The translations under genes and the position numbers were made by a program. A stretch of DNA of 64,000 nt from Halobacterium bonnevillei (lineage in GTDB: Archaea > Halobacteriota > Halobacteria > Halobacteriales > Halobacteriaceae), in assembly GCF_009831555.1 (NCBI RefSeq), contig NZ_WUUU01000001.1:62001-126000 (forward strand), read 5' to 3'. Positions 42,388-51,902 of the stretch are shown here, in pieces; within the stretch, counting starts at the first letter, position 1; each line of letters starts with the position of its first letter. The notes beneath the pieces were generated by a model. That model was not told the DNA's origin. It ran no database searches and saw nothing but the letters and a program-made list of their open reading frames with translations.

Positions 42388-42759
42388 CTAGTCGACGGAA
42401 TCCCTCGCGCGGGCGTCCCCCAGCGAATTACCAGCGAACACGGGCTGAGGGTCTGTGTGCTGGGTTCCGTCACAGATCCGAATTCGACCGTCGGACCGCA
42501 CGAACACGTTCCACGAATTCACTGTAAATCCGAGAACCATTTCTCGTTTTGGCTGATTGTCCCGCTGTTCGAGTAAGCTCTCAATCATGTCGGGGTCTAC
42601 AAACTCGTACAGCGGTGGCATTTCCACCGGGCTGGAATTGTTGGCCTCTGCGATCGCATCGACGAGAACTTTCGTCGGTAACTCCGGGCTTTGCTCGTCG
42701 TACGTAACATCCACAACTGGGGTACACGTCCGATACACCTGCAACGCTCCCTTTGCCAT
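42388..42759 (-). CDS. HalOD1 (halobacterial output domain) protein
   Basis: A 123-aa protein. Residues ~28-95 match HalOD1: LPTKVLVDAIAEANNSSPVE, MPPLYEFVDPDMIESLL, VLGFTVNSWNVFVRSDGRIRI. HalOD1 is found as an output domain in haloarchaeal signalling proteins. Here it is alone, so its input is unknown. Confidence 0.75.
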   Translation of the reverse strand: MAKGALQVYRTCTPVVDVTYDEQSPELPTKVLVDAIAEANNSSPVEMPPLYEFVDPDMIESLLEQRDNQPKREMVLGFTVNSWNVFVRSDGRIRICDGTQHTDPQPVFAGNSLGDARARDSVD

Positions 42760-42977
42760 ACGGTAGTAAGAGAAATAACAGATGATTAAATTATTGTTTC
42801 ATATCAAATAATCACCGCTCCAAATTACCGGGGCTATTCGTTAAACTTAGCCAAAAACATAGATTGTTGTGCCCACCGCCCAATATCAATATATCAAATA
42901 ACTAATGCGAATGGGTTCGTCCCCTCCGCATCGGCCGCTTTGCAACGCGAGGGATGGAGCAACCAATGGCAGCAGAA

Positions 42978-44261
42978 TTACGCGGACGTCCAATTGATCG
43001 TTTCGCGTTGATAGAGATACAGTGCTCCCGCGACGATGGAGAGCCACGGTATCAAGGATACGAGAACGAGCAGGACCGTTGCTTTCGGACGAACGAGCAA
43101 AACTCTGGTTTGTATCGCGTCGGCCACGATCCCAAGCGGCAGTCCAATCCAAATAGTCACCAGCAACACGGTGAACAGACGCCCGCTCACACTCGCCGGT
43201 GCAAGCAACAACCCCCCGAGTCCCATCCACCCCACAACCCCGCCAGCGATGACATACCGCAACGTCGGGTCTTTCACGTCACCGTTCTCTCCAGCAGATC
43301 GTTTCCGCACCACCGCCTGTTCGACTGACTCGTGAATACGGTCCACGATCGACTGAACTCGCAACGCTGCCGCGCCGGTGCTCGCCAGCCAGGCGTCGTC
43401 AGGAACGTCGCGCCGAATCATCCCAGCCACGCGGCCCTGCGGCCGCCCAACAATCGCGGCCCTGGGTGCGTATTCAGTGAGATCCGCTACAAAGAGCACG
43501 GAATCTCGCGTCAGATGGAGGTCGTCCCGCATGAACGCCAGTTCCTGTTTGTGTTCTTCGAAGGCGTCGACGACGTCCCACTGGATCCCATCGAACACAC
43601 CCAACTCGGCAGCATCGCTCGGATTAAGCTCCACCGTCGTCGCCGCTCGCTCCAACGCCTGCTGGGCGGTGTACTCCGGTGCCTCCTGATACGTTCCAAA
43701 GTCCCGGGTACGTGACGGGGCGGGCCCTTGTCTGCCCTCGATGGAGCGGCTCCGGCGGTAGGTCGTGTCTGGAGCTGAAGGCACCGACGCGGCCGACTCA
43801 CCAGCGTCACCCCCGTTTCCCTTCTCCACGTAGTGGTCGACGATATCGTATCCCGAGATTGTCTCGACGAGCGCCACCAGGTCTTCGCCATCGATGAGTG
43901 TCACATTTTCCGCACGCGCACGAGACCTGGCTGCATCCGTCGCCTCGAGCAGGGTTACGATGATTGCCTCGTCTGTACTCGGTTCAATCCGTTTGAGCGA
44001 CGCCAGCTCGTCGATAGCCGAAACCCCCACTGGTGAGTTCTCGGTTGCCGGGACAATCTGGATGAGTCCTTTCTTCGGATAGGGTGTCGTCTTCGTCACA
44101 CGGATGTCTGCCTCGGTTGGCTTGTCGCTGACCTCGACTGACCATCCCTGCCGGTGCCAGAGGTCAGCGACGAGTTGCGTGAACGCCCGGTCTGGCAAGG
44201 CCTCCAGGTGCTCGCGAAGTTCAGCGGCACTCCACCGCCTCGCACCCCCATCCCTAGGCAC
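42978..44261 (-). CDS. Mrr-like restriction endonuclease domain with C-terminal membrane helices
   Basis: 427 aa. Residues ~10-130 form a Mrr_cat/PD-(D/E)xK-like domain: AFTQLVADLWHRQGWSVEV, EADIRVTKTTPYPKKGLIQIV, with the Asp and the Gln-Ile-Val strand as the catalytic core. A conserved DUIVTLLEA-type strand follows (EAIIVTLLEATDAARSRA). A linker leads to three C-terminal membrane helices (VIAGGVVGWMGLGGLLLA, FTVLLVTIWIGLPLGIVA, ATVLLVLVSLIPWLSIVAG). A nuclease tethered to the membrane could attack incoming DNA, but restriction activity is not shown. No methylase neighbours it. Confidence 0.7.
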   Translation of the reverse strand: MPRDGGARRWSAAELREHLEALPDRAFTQLVADLWHRQGWSVEVSDKPTEADIRVTKTTPYPKKGLIQIVPATENSPVGVSAIDELASLKRIEPSTDEAIIVTLLEATDAARSRARAENVTLIDGEDLVALVETISGYDIVDHYVEKGNGGDAGESAASVPSAPDTTYRRSRSIEGRQGPAPSRTRDFGTYQEAPEYTAQQALERAATTVELNPSDAAELGVFDGIQWDVVDAFEEHKQELAFMRDDLHLTRDSVLFVADLTEYAPRAAIVGRPQGRVAGMIRRDVPDDAWLASTGAAALRVQSIVDRIHESVEQAVVRKRSAGENGDVKDPTLRYVIAGGVVGWMGLGGLLLAPASVSGRLFTVLLVTIWIGLPLGIVADAIQTRVLLVRPKATVLLVLVSLIPWLSIVAGALYLYQRETINWTSA

Positions 44262-44373
44262 GTTATAACGGGGCGAGTGTCAACCGTAAAATCCTTTCTA
44301 AACTATCCAAACCCGGAAATTTCACTAAATGAGTGAAATACAGTTGGCCGTATTAATCGACGGTTGGATTCGG

Positions 44374-44595
44374 TTACTGCCCTGATCCACGGTTCAAGTA
44401 TTCGGCAAACCCCACAGAGACGACGGCCGCCACGACGACCCACAGCGCGTACTCGACCCACATCTCGCCGTACATGTCGATGGCGATCGTGATCCGCCCC
44501 CCGTTCAAGAACGCCTGCATCCAGACGAAGTGCAGAATCACTGAAAGCGCGAACATCATAAACACCGCAAACACCTCGACGGCCGAGCGAGTCAT
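44374..44595 (-). CDS. Small two-helix membrane protein
   Basis: A 73-aa protein with hydrophobic helices VEVFAVFMMFALSVILHFVW and MWVEYALWVVVAAVVSVGFA, separated by a short charged loop. No family is recognised. Confidence 0.6.
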   Translation of the reverse strand: MTRSAVEVFAVFMMFALSVILHFVWMQAFLNGGRITIAIDMYGEMWVEYALWVVVAAVVSVGFAEYLNRGSGQ

Positions 44596-45108
44596 CCGTC
44601 CGCAAACCTCCGCTCAGAGAGCCCGCAAAGCCCGGGTCTCGAACCATTGACCCACCTCTTCGCGGACCCACGCGGAATCGCATCGTCGGTTGACGGACGT
44701 TCGAGCGCCACCGTAGTATCTAAAAAAGGCGACGAACGGCTGTAGTAACTAACTCGCTAATCCCCACAAGCACGTCTTAAGGCCCGAGAACCCCGGAACC
44801 CCGGCACGAGACCAATGTGCGAGGAGATGAGTAACCCCATTCATACGGTAACTCTATCACGACCCGTTCAAGTCGCAGTCCACGCCACTTCGCTCCGCGT
44901 TGGAGTGTATCGCACGGAGAGCCACGATTACGGCTGACTGGAACCCTCCCACCCAGAACCGTCGCAACGAGTACCTAGGTCGTTGACTAACCGGGGTCCC
45001 GTCCGTTATCGTCGTTCCGGCGGGGCCTGCCAGACCCCCGAAAACGTAGATTAAGTAACCATTAACTAAGGTGTGGTTTCCCCATCATGTTCATGGCGAG
45101 AGAAAAAT
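44596..45108. other. Intergenic region without a supported gene
   Basis: The region contains GC-rich palindrome-like blocks but no RNA gene I can identify (not SRP, RNase P or tRNA). The last 60 bases hold a TTAAGTAACC/TTAACTAAGG patch that may be a promoter for the gene at 45109. Confidence 0.45.
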
Positions 45109-45240
45109 ATGGGCGAGGACCCCGCTGAGACGAAATACTGTCCGATTTGCGACACCGAAAGCACTGTCAAGAAAACCGTCCCCTGGCAAGACGACGTCTG
45201 CACCACCTGCGCGAACCCGATTCCCGAAAACACCAATTGA
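45109..45240 (+). CDS. 43-aa zinc-finger micro-protein
   Basis: A 43-codon gene: MGEDPAETKYCPICD, then KKTVPWQDDVCTTCANPI. Two CxxC pairs (CPIC and CTTC) spaced as in haloarchaeal small zinc-finger proteins. It starts after an A-rich tract (GAGAAAAAT). Confidence 0.6.
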   Translation: MGEDPAETKYCPICDTESTVKKTVPWQDDVCTTCANPIPENTN

Positions 45241-45627
45241 CCGATAGCCAGACGGCGGCAAAGCCCCTCCAGACGCCGGTCTCCAGCGATCTAGATTCGA
45301 CCCTCCCACGTCAACGTGTACACCGACTCGGGGACTGCTACTCACTGAAGCGAAGCCGTCCGGTAGTCCGGTAATCCGGAGATTCCGGCCGACACCGACG
45401 CGTCGGGATGCATAGACGAACTGACCGCACGACCAAGGGAGAACACTTCGTCAGCCGCGACAATTTCGCCGACGCGACCTCGAATTCCGCTCGTCCCGAA
45501 CGCACACCTACGACCTTGACAGCACACGGACCAACATCGTTCCGAGCGTCTCCGGTCCGGTTCTGTCGGTCCTGAATCCGAGGGCGCGTAATCCGCGTAC
45601 GGAGGGGGGCTGCGCACCCGGTGTCGG
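45241..45627. other. Intergenic region without a supported gene
   Basis: GC-rich; only shadow frames. No repeat or RNA gene recognised. Confidence 0.45.
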
Positions 45628-46197
45628 TTAGCTCGGCTCCGAGCGGCCCACCAGTCGTGAGACTGCGCTCAGTCCGGGTGTGCCACTCCGGACCCAGACG
45701 GCCAGTGCAACACCGGAGAGGCCGAACTGGAACAGCACGTACGGGTCAACTGCGAACGCCGCGAAATGCGCGAGGAACGAGGAGTCTGACTGGTATGGCG
45801 GCACCTCGAGGAGTGGCCAGAAGAGGTAGGTCGTCCACTCGAGTTGGCTGCCGTCCCCACGCAGCAGCCCCCAGACTACGTCCGGGCCGAGGTCGGCGAG
45901 ACTGTGCGTTACGTACCCGATGGCGAACGCGACAGCGGTGTCCTCGTGGTGCCACCGTCTGCTCATCTGGTAAACGACGAGGACGATGATTCCCGCCGTC
46001 AGCAACGAGTGGGCGAACGACCGACCGGACGGCAGTATCGCGAACGTCCACGCCAGCGGTTTGTCGACGAGGTCTGGGAACTGTGACCCGATGGCGACAG
46101 CTGCGACGGTGAACGTGGTTTGAGCGCTACGGTCGCTGTACTGCGTGTAGAGCACGAAACAGAGGTATCCCACCGCAAGATGTCCCCATGGCCACAT
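45628..46197 (-). CDS. Membrane-bound metal-dependent hydrolase-like protein (DUF457/YdjM type)
   Basis: A 189-aa protein with several hydrophobic segments: MWPWGHLAVGYLCFVLYTQ, then VAAVAIGSQFPDLVDKPLAW (His and Asp metal ligands typical of the family), SFAHSLLTAGIIVLVV (conserved SxxHS) and VTHSLADLGPDVVWG. The last has the conserved H-S-x-x-D used by the LexA-binding inner-membrane hydrolase family. Substrate unknown. Confidence 0.75.
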   Translation of the reverse strand: MWPWGHLAVGYLCFVLYTQYSDRSAQTTFTVAAVAIGSQFPDLVDKPLAWTFAILPSGRSFAHSLLTAGIIVLVVYQMSRRWHHEDTAVAFAIGYVTHSLADLGPDVVWGLLRGDGSQLEWTTYLFWPLLEVPPYQSDSSFLAHFAAFAVDPYVLFQFGLSGVALAVWVRSGTPGLSAVSRLVGRSEPS

Positions 46198-46389
46198 TGA
46201 ATCGGTGTTGACGCCCGATTCTTGAGAACCTTCCCATCCCGAGAGCGGTCCACCGTTCTCTGGTAGTACAGCTCCGTTCGGTACGTGGCCGGACGTGGCT
46301 TCGAGTAAACCACGCGAGTTGAGGCCTCGAAAGCCTTGCCACGGGCACAGTATCCGAAAGAGAGCGAGGAGTAGACCGCAGGGACGCCG

Positions 46390-47358
46390 CTACGGATTGG
46401 GCGCTTTCGCGTCGAGTTCGCTCGGCGTCTCCACGTCGACCAGCGCGTCCTCCAGGACGTCCTCGACGGTCAACTCACTCAGGCCCGCGTCGGTACTGAG
46501 AACGAGGCGGTGGCTCAAGATCGGTTCCAGCATCGCATTGACGTCGTCCGGAATGACGTACTCGCGGCCGTGGATTGCGGCTCGGGCCTTCCCGGCGTGG
46601 AGGAACGCGAGACTCGCGCGCGGCGACGCCCCGACGTCGACGTACGTACTCTCGCGGACGGCCGCCACGATGTCGAGAATGTACTCCTTGACCGGGTCTG
46701 CGACGTGAATCGCCCGAACGTCCTCCCGGAGGTCCAGGACGTCCGACGGGGAGAGAACCGGCGATATCGCATCCGGGCCCAGCGTCGCATCGTCGTTGAA
46801 TCGGTCGAGGATCTCGCGCTCGTCGTCGCGCTCCGGGATCTCCACGGTCAACTTGAACTGGAAGCGGTCCCGCTGGGCTTCCGGCAACTCGAAGGTCCCC
46901 TCCATCTCGATCGGGTTCTGCGTCGCAATCACCATGAACGGCTGCGGCAGGGCCAGGGTTTCGCCCTCGATCGTGACCGTCCCCTCCTCCATCGCCTCCA
47001 GCAGCGCGGACTGCGTTTTCGGCGTTGCGCGATTGACTTCGTCGGCGACCACCAGGTTCGAGAAAATCGGCCCTCGCTCCAGTTCGAACGCGCCCGTCGA
47101 CTCCCGATAGACGTGCGTGCCCGTGATGTCCGCGGGGAGAATGTCGGGCGTCATCTGGATACGCGTGAAGTCCAACCCGATCGCGCGAGCGAACACGTTC
47201 GCGGCCGTCGTCTTCGCGACGCCGGGAACGCCCTCGACGAGGACGTGCCCGCCGGTCAACAGCGAAATCGTGAACCGCTCGATCACGTCCTCGTTCCCCA
47301 CGAGCACCGTGGAGATCTCGTCTCGGATGTCGGCATACGCCCCAGCCGGATCAGTCAT
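46390..47358 (-). CDS. MoxR-type AAA+ ATPase
   Basis: A 322-aa AAA+ ATPase: Walker A GGHVLVEGVPGVAKTT, Walker B NLVVADEVNRATPK, sensor 1 MVIATQNPIEMEGT, and the GASPRASLAFLHAGKA segment with the sensor-2 Arg near the C-terminus. MoxR proteins act as chaperones that insert cofactors or mature partner proteins, often encoded with DUF58 or DUF4350 genes. The ATG at 47358 is preferred over the 47604 frame, which overlaps the DUF4350 gene. The DUF4350 gene lies upstream and overlaps by 8 nt. Confidence 0.9.
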   Translation of the reverse strand: MTDPAGAYADIRDEISTVLVGNEDVIERFTISLLTGGHVLVEGVPGVAKTTAANVFARAIGLDFTRIQMTPDILPADITGTHVYRESTGAFELERGPIFSNLVVADEVNRATPKTQSALLEAMEEGTVTIEGETLALPQPFMVIATQNPIEMEGTFELPEAQRDRFQFKLTVEIPERDDEREILDRFNDDATLGPDAISPVLSPSDVLDLREDVRAIHVADPVKEYILDIVAAVRESTYVDVGASPRASLAFLHAGKARAAIHGREYVIPDDVNAMLEPILSHRLVLSTDAGLSELTVEDVLEDALVDVETPSELDAKAPNP

Positions 47359-48421
47359 CTTGGTCTTCTTTCGGCGCGTCCGGCATAATACCTCTTGCGA
47401 CACGTTCGACCCGCGACTCGTCCCATTCCGGGTGTCGAGCAGTGACGCGGTCCAGAAGCTCGGTCTCGGACGGACCGACCTCACCAATCTCCGGACTCGA
47501 GGAATCCCTCCACGGCAGGGGGATACGGGTCGAGCGCCAGAGCGCGGCGCTGACGACCACCAGCATGGCGATGCTGAGGAACTGGAGCAGCGGGGAGTCA
47601 GCAATCGTCAAGACGACCGCAACCACGGGCGGAATCCCGGACCGGTGGGAATAATCGAACAACACCGTCTCGTCGTTGACGAGATTTTGAGCGAACGCGC
47701 GGTTGTCCGAGACGTCGAGCATCGAGTTGATGAAGATGCTCGGGTCGCTCACCGCGACGACCGTCCCCTCGCCGACGGATTCGCGGACCACTACCGGGCG
47801 TTCGCCGAGCTCCTCGGCGTCGTCGAGTGCGCCGTTCCGGTTCGCGTCGAAGTACGCGTACCCGGACGTGTTCACAACGATCGTACTGTTCGCTCCGGGG
47901 TCGATTGCCGTCCCGTGGTTGAGTGTGAGTCGTGAGACGTCAGTTGTCAATTCGGTGTCGTCGACGTTCGGCGCGACGGCCAGTGCGGGACTGCGGTAGT
48001 ACCGCCGTTCGTCGCGAATCAACCGACCGTCGAATCGTGCGGTCACCCCGAGGTCGGCGAGCAGCGGGTTCGTCTGGTCGTCGAAATCAGAGGCGACGAC
48101 AAGTGTGCCCCCGCTCCGGACGAAGGCCGCGATGCGTTCGCTGTCCCGGTCGGAATAGGCCTCGGTGGGTGACACGACGAGCGCGGTCGTCGCGGCCCCG
48201 GACTGGTCGGCGTATGCTCGAGTGTCGCGGACGATTTCCGTCTGCGCACCCGTGTTCCCCGCCAGGGTACGGACCTCGCTTGCGCCGTCCCAGGCCGGAT
48301 TATAGGAGCCGAACGCCGTTTCGGAAGTGGTCAGCCCGACGAACCCCGACGAGATGACGACAACGACGAGTGCCGCCAACAGCAGCCGTGGGTAGGTTAG
48401 TTCGTAGCCTCTGACCCGCAT
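47351..48421 (-). CDS. DUF4350 membrane protein
   Basis: 356 aa. An N-terminal membrane helix (LLLAALVVVVISSGFVGL), an external alpha/beta domain (ATTALVVSPTEAYSDRDSERI, GGTLVVASDFDDQTNPLLADL, GTVVAVSDPSIFINSML), then a second helix (LLQFLSIAMLVVVSAALW) and a cytoplasmic tail. DUF4350 proteins are standard partners of MoxR ATPases. The upstream small membrane gene is part of the same cluster. Confidence 0.85.
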   Translation of the reverse strand: MRVRGYELTYPRLLLAALVVVVISSGFVGLTTSETAFGSYNPAWDGASEVRTLAGNTGAQTEIVRDTRAYADQSGAATTALVVSPTEAYSDRDSERIAAFVRSGGTLVVASDFDDQTNPLLADLGVTARFDGRLIRDERRYYRSPALAVAPNVDDTELTTDVSRLTLNHGTAIDPGANSTIVVNTSGYAYFDANRNGALDDAEELGERPVVVRESVGEGTVVAVSDPSIFINSMLDVSDNRAFAQNLVNDETVLFDYSHRSGIPPVVAVVLTIADSPLLQFLSIAMLVVVSAALWRSTRIPLPWRDSSSPEIGEVGPSETELLDRVTARHPEWDESRVERVARGIMPDAPKEDQDD

Positions 48422-48424
48422 CGG

Positions 48425-48700
48425 TTAGATCACTCCCGGGGGAAGGATGGCGAGAATCCGACGGACGACGATCGCCCCGAACACGACCAAACCGAGCAGA
48501 ATGAGCCAGCGGAGGCGCCGTCGCCAGTCCGGACGCACGTTGAGCGGTGCTGTCAACTCGATCACGACGAGGAAGCCGATGAGCGAGACGACGAAGACCA
48601 GTTCGTAGCTGAGCGCGTCGAGGAGGACCAACACGAGCGTGCTCGCGAGAATCCACGCGAGGGTGGCGTGCACGAACCGTGTCCGTCGACGCGTTGCCAT
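48425..48700 (-). CDS. Small membrane protein of the MoxR cluster
   Basis: A 91-aa protein with hydrophobic helices (HATLAWILASTLVLVLL, LVFVVSLIGFLVVIEL, LILLGLVVFGAIVV). It ends 3 nt before the DUF4350 start, so it is probably co-transcribed. The ATG at 48700 is preferred because the extra residues to 48742 are not hydrophobic and start from an isolated codon. Confidence 0.65.
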   Translation of the reverse strand: MATRRRTRFVHATLAWILASTLVLVLLDALSYELVFVVSLIGFLVVIELTAPLNVRPDWRRRLRWLILLGLVVFGAIVVRRILAILPPGVI

Positions 48701-48922
48701 TGACGTGTAGTTGCTGATGCGGGGGTTAGAAGGTGTCGCCACGCGGTGACGCTACGTCGGGCGCCCCGCATACTGCCACGACGGACGCCCGCGGAGCCGT
48801 ATCCTCCCGCATCGACAGAGACGCCTGGGTTCCACTGGGCTGCCGTGCTAACCTTCATTTTTATTACACGGTTCGGTACGGCCACCAGTCGCACGCCGCC
48901 CCCTCGATCTGAAACTCGCGCT

Positions 48923-49108
48923 CTACCACTCGGTCTCGGCAAGCGTTTTGACACCGAAGAGCACGAGTAACAGACCGACGCCAGCGGCCGAGATCGTGGT
49001 TTCCTCGTACTGATTGGCCGCTGGCAGCTGAACCACGACGAGCAAGCCCGCGACGATTCCGACCACCCCGACCCCGATCACTGCCGTCCTCGACAGGTCT
49101 CGACCCAT
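48923..49108 (-). CDS. Small two-helix membrane protein
   Basis: A 61-aa protein: MGRDLSRTAVIGVGVVGIVAG, LLVVVQLPAANQY, TISAAGVGLLLVLFGVKTL. Start at 49108 by composition. Function unknown. Confidence 0.5.
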   Translation of the reverse strand: MGRDLSRTAVIGVGVVGIVAGLLVVVQLPAANQYEETTISAAGVGLLLVLFGVKTLAETEW

Positions 49109-49279
49109 ACGTGGTGCTACAAGCAGGTGGCCTAATAGGCGCGGTGGAGACGAAAATTCCATTCGTACTTTGACACTCGCCACCATCCAGAAAACCACGG
49201 GAGCGAATGGCAGTCCGCCGCGTTTGCCGACTCTAACACGACAATCGAACCCCGTTTTCCACTCCCACTACCTCCCGTC

Positions 49280-49714
49280 TCAGAATAATTCGTTCGTCGC
49301 TACGAGGTAGAACCGACCGATGGCGACTGCCGCGACGAGGAAGCCGACGACGATAGCGAGAACGGCCGGCAGATCTAACTGAACGAGGAAATAGAGGGCG
49401 CCTGCGAGTGCGATGGCAAGCGCTAGCAGCCCCGCGATGAATATTCCCTGTTGCCTTCGGGGCGCATCGGTGAGGCCCGTTTTCTCCATACGGAGAACTC
49501 CGCAGGCCACGGAGATAGTAGTCCCGACGAACAGTTCGATTTTGGCGACGCGATTCGGCGGCGCGTACCCAGCCGCACCTGATTCCAGCAGCCGTAGCTG
49601 ACCGCGATAGAGCCCGCCCGACTCGCCCGGCTCCATCTCCTCGTCTGCGAACAGGAGCGGTGACAGTACCTGGATGATTGCTTGACGTAGTAGAACGCCC
49701 CCATCCACACCCAT
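49280..49714 (-). CDS. Membrane protein of unknown function
   Basis: A 144-aa protein with a soluble N-terminus (MGVDGGVLLRQAIIQVLSP, FADEEMEPGESGGLYRGQ), one hydrophobic segment at IELFVGTTISVACGVLR and two near the end (GIFIAGLLALAIALAGALYF, LPAVLAIVVGFLVAAVAIG). The ATG at 49714 is chosen because the upstream part of the 49837 frame is tRNA-like remnant DNA. Confidence 0.6.
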   Translation of the reverse strand: MGVDGGVLLRQAIIQVLSPLLFADEEMEPGESGGLYRGQLRLLESGAAGYAPPNRVAKIELFVGTTISVACGVLRMEKTGLTDAPRRQQGIFIAGLLALAIALAGALYFLVQLDLPAVLAIVVGFLVAAVAIGRFYLVATNELF

Positions 49715-49772
49715 CTCATTCGTCCAATTGTTGGGATAGCGTCGGCTGAAGATGGACTGACACCGTAGAAGT

Positions 49773-49803
49773 ACTCCGACCGGGAATTTGAACCCGGGCC
49801 ACC
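49773..49803 (-). pseudogene. tRNA-like 3' fragment
   Basis: The T-arm sequence CCCGGGTTCAAATTCCCGG and following bases match the 3' end of tRNA-Gly at 51903, with one inserted T. Homology continues past the tRNA end (TACTTCTACGG versus CACTTCTACGG). The 5' half is missing, so it is not a tRNA gene; it may mark an old integration site. Confidence 0.55.
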
Positions 49804-49890
49804 GGAAGACGCGCTTCGCTCCTCTTTGAGGTCGCAACCCTCCGCTGAGCTCAGGGTCGCTCCCATGAGCTTGGGGGCTCTGAGACTCAC

Positions 49891-50244
49891 TAATTCGACT
49901 TCAATACATAGCAGTGGTTGGGTTCATTGACTCCCACAAACGTTGACTCACTCTGCTCGAACGGCTACAACTCATCAGTTCTCCTGCGGAGGGGGTTTTC
50001 CGTCTGAGTAGTTCCGTTCGAAGTACCACTGTTAGACCGTATTTTGGTGAAACAGCTGGTAAGTGAGTAGGCACGCTAACTGTTGCCCCTAACCCACAGG
50101 TGGACTATGATGGTCTGGTGGAAACAGTTATCCCGACCAGCGACTAAATCCAACTGAACCGACTCTCGCTCGTTTTGGGCGATAAAAGCCGTCGCCGGAA
50201 TCTTCTGGCGAGTAAATAAATCCCACAGTCGCAGCCCACAGGTA
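49891..50244. other. Intergenic stretch without a supported gene
   Basis: No open frame is convincing. It lies between the tRNA-like remnant and the stress-protein gene. Confidence 0.45.
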
Positions 50245-50814
50245 ATGCCAGCCTTTCCGAACGAACAGCACGCAGCCAGCACCACTCTGAACAGACTCAC
50301 GATGCCGCTAACCCGCGTCCAGCACCGGGATCGCTACAGTAGCGACGCAGTCGTCCGCCAGGAGTTCGGGCTCTCCGGCTTGGACGAGCTCGAGGACGTG
50401 ACGATCAACCACTACGGGCCGGGCGCCACTCAGGCGATCACCTCGGTTCTCGTCCCCGTCGCGGGGGGCCCGCACAGCGGTGCCGCCGTGGCGCTGGCCG
50501 ACACAATCGCCGCGGAGTGGGGCGCGGCACTCACGTTGCTGACCGTCATCCCTGAGACTTCGACGGATGCAGACGCACGTGCCGCCAGTGAACGACTCGA
50601 CGAGTACACCGACACGGTGAGTGAAAGTCCCGTTGAGACGGCTGTCGTTCGCAGCGGCGACGTCGTCGCGACGATTGTCCAGGAGAGCAACGCCCACGAA
50701 CTGCTGGTCATCGGTGCGTCCGAGCGCTCGCTGTTCAAGCGACTGTTCCGTGGGTCGCTACCCAGCACACTGGGGCGCGAAACACGCGCCCCGATCTTCG
50801 TCGTCAGTCAGTGA
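50245..50814 (+). CDS. Universal stress protein-like domain, possibly detached from a permease
   Basis: A 189-aa protein. Residues ~65-189 form a UspA-like alpha/beta fold (AITSVLVPVAGGPHSGAAV, ALTLLTVIPETS, HELLVIGASERSLFKRLFRG, with the G-x-S ATP-loop end). The N-terminal 60 residues (VQHRDRYSSDAVVRQEFGLS) resemble the linker just before the C-terminal USP domain of haloarchaeal amino-acid permeases. The permease part is absent, so it may be a broken fusion or an independent gene. Confidence 0.65.
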   Translation: MPAFPNEQHAASTTLNRLTMPLTRVQHRDRYSSDAVVRQEFGLSGLDELEDVTINHYGPGATQAITSVLVPVAGGPHSGAAVALADTIAAEWGAALTLLTVIPETSTDADARAASERLDEYTDTVSESPVETAVVRSGDVVATIVQESNAHELLVIGASERSLFKRLFRGSLPSTLGRETRAPIFVVSQ

Positions 50815-50933
50815 GACCGCAGTAACCTCGTCATCCCTCCTCACTCTCCGAGGTGCGTCGTAGAGCACTGGAATACTCGAACGTTCTGTTGCGAGAATCA
50901 GCCGCTGAGTGAGTGTTCGAACCAACCAAATGC

Positions 50934-51602
50934 TCAGGGTGACTCGACGGTAACGGTGGTTCCCAACAGTTCTTCTGGCACGTCGTCTGATGTGGCTCCC
51001 CAGAAGGCGAAGGAGTACGTGCCGGGTTCGAGTGGGGAGCAGACGTGATAGCCGACGCCGGCCGGCGGGTGATTTCGCTCCAGTCCTTGCTGGCTGAAGG
51101 TGAATGGCCAGTCGTATCCAGCACCCGGAAGCAGGGTCTCTACGTCGTCGAGCCACGCTTTCTCTGGCGTCTGGAAGATTGGCTCCCAGCCCCCGTCCGT
51201 CTGGCGCCTGATATTGTACTTGTGGATGTTCCCGACTTCCACAGGCTCATCGCTGACGTTCCTGAGCGAGAACGTAATCTCTTCGCCGATGGCTATCGTC
51301 TCTGCTGAGGCGGTCAGTTTCAACCCGGAGTGTCGTTGGACGTGGGGGCCGGACGGTCGTTGGATGTACTCAAGCGTCTCGTCGCCGCATTCGGCATCCG
51401 TTTCTGGTGGCTCCATTGGGAATTCTTCGACGCCCTGAAGTCCTCGCGTGGATGGACTGGTGATTGATTGATCGGCTGTCCTGGTTTCCGTCGAGTCTGT
51501 GGTGGTCGTATTTGCGTCACCTGTGAGACCGCCAAGACAGCCAGATATAGCCGCGAGCGCGGCTGTTATCGAGATATTACGGAGAACGTGGCGTCGTTTC
51601 AT
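50934..51602 (-). CDS. Tat-type lipoprotein of unknown function
   Basis: A 222-aa protein starting MKRRHVLRNISITAALAAIS, then GC at the lipobox. A Thr/Ser-rich linker follows, then a beta-rich domain (GEEITFSLRNVSDEPVEVGN, GYDWPFTFSQQGL, LEPGTYSFAFWGA) of the kind seen in haloarchaeal lipoproteins of the intracellular-proteinase-inhibitor type. Start at 51602 by signal sequence. It ends just upstream of the region homologous to the tRNA-Gly flank. Confidence 0.7.
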   Translation of the reverse strand: MKRRHVLRNISITAALAAISGCLGGLTGDANTTTTDSTETRTADQSITSPSTRGLQGVEEFPMEPPETDAECGDETLEYIQRPSGPHVQRHSGLKLTASAETIAIGEEITFSLRNVSDEPVEVGNIHKYNIRRQTDGGWEPIFQTPEKAWLDDVETLLPGAGYDWPFTFSQQGLERNHPPAGVGYHVCSPLEPGTYSFAFWGATSDDVPEELLGTTVTVESP

Positions 51603-51902
51603 ATACTTGCATATAATGATGTAAGTAAGTGCTTTCTGCCTCAGGGGGTACATAATCCGTCAGAAGTATCGACCCACTGGTCAGCACTTTTCCTGTACTT
51701 ACTGATCCACGCCAGATTCCGGTAGCTGTCGAGAAGTTCGAAGAGCCGTCTGAACATCGCTGATTCAACCCTGTCTCTATTCAATAGTTCTGACCATTCT
51801 TGGTGAGTGGCTGAATTTAGTACAACCACGGCATTCACACCTATATTCTTCCGTACAATCGGTACGATAGAATTGGCCATAGACGGAGAGAGGCCGTAGA
51901 AG

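Noticed and set aside
44760-45060. Possible structured RNA in the gap before 45109
   Set aside because: Several GC-rich blocks but no match to SRP RNA, RNase P or tRNA features that I could identify.
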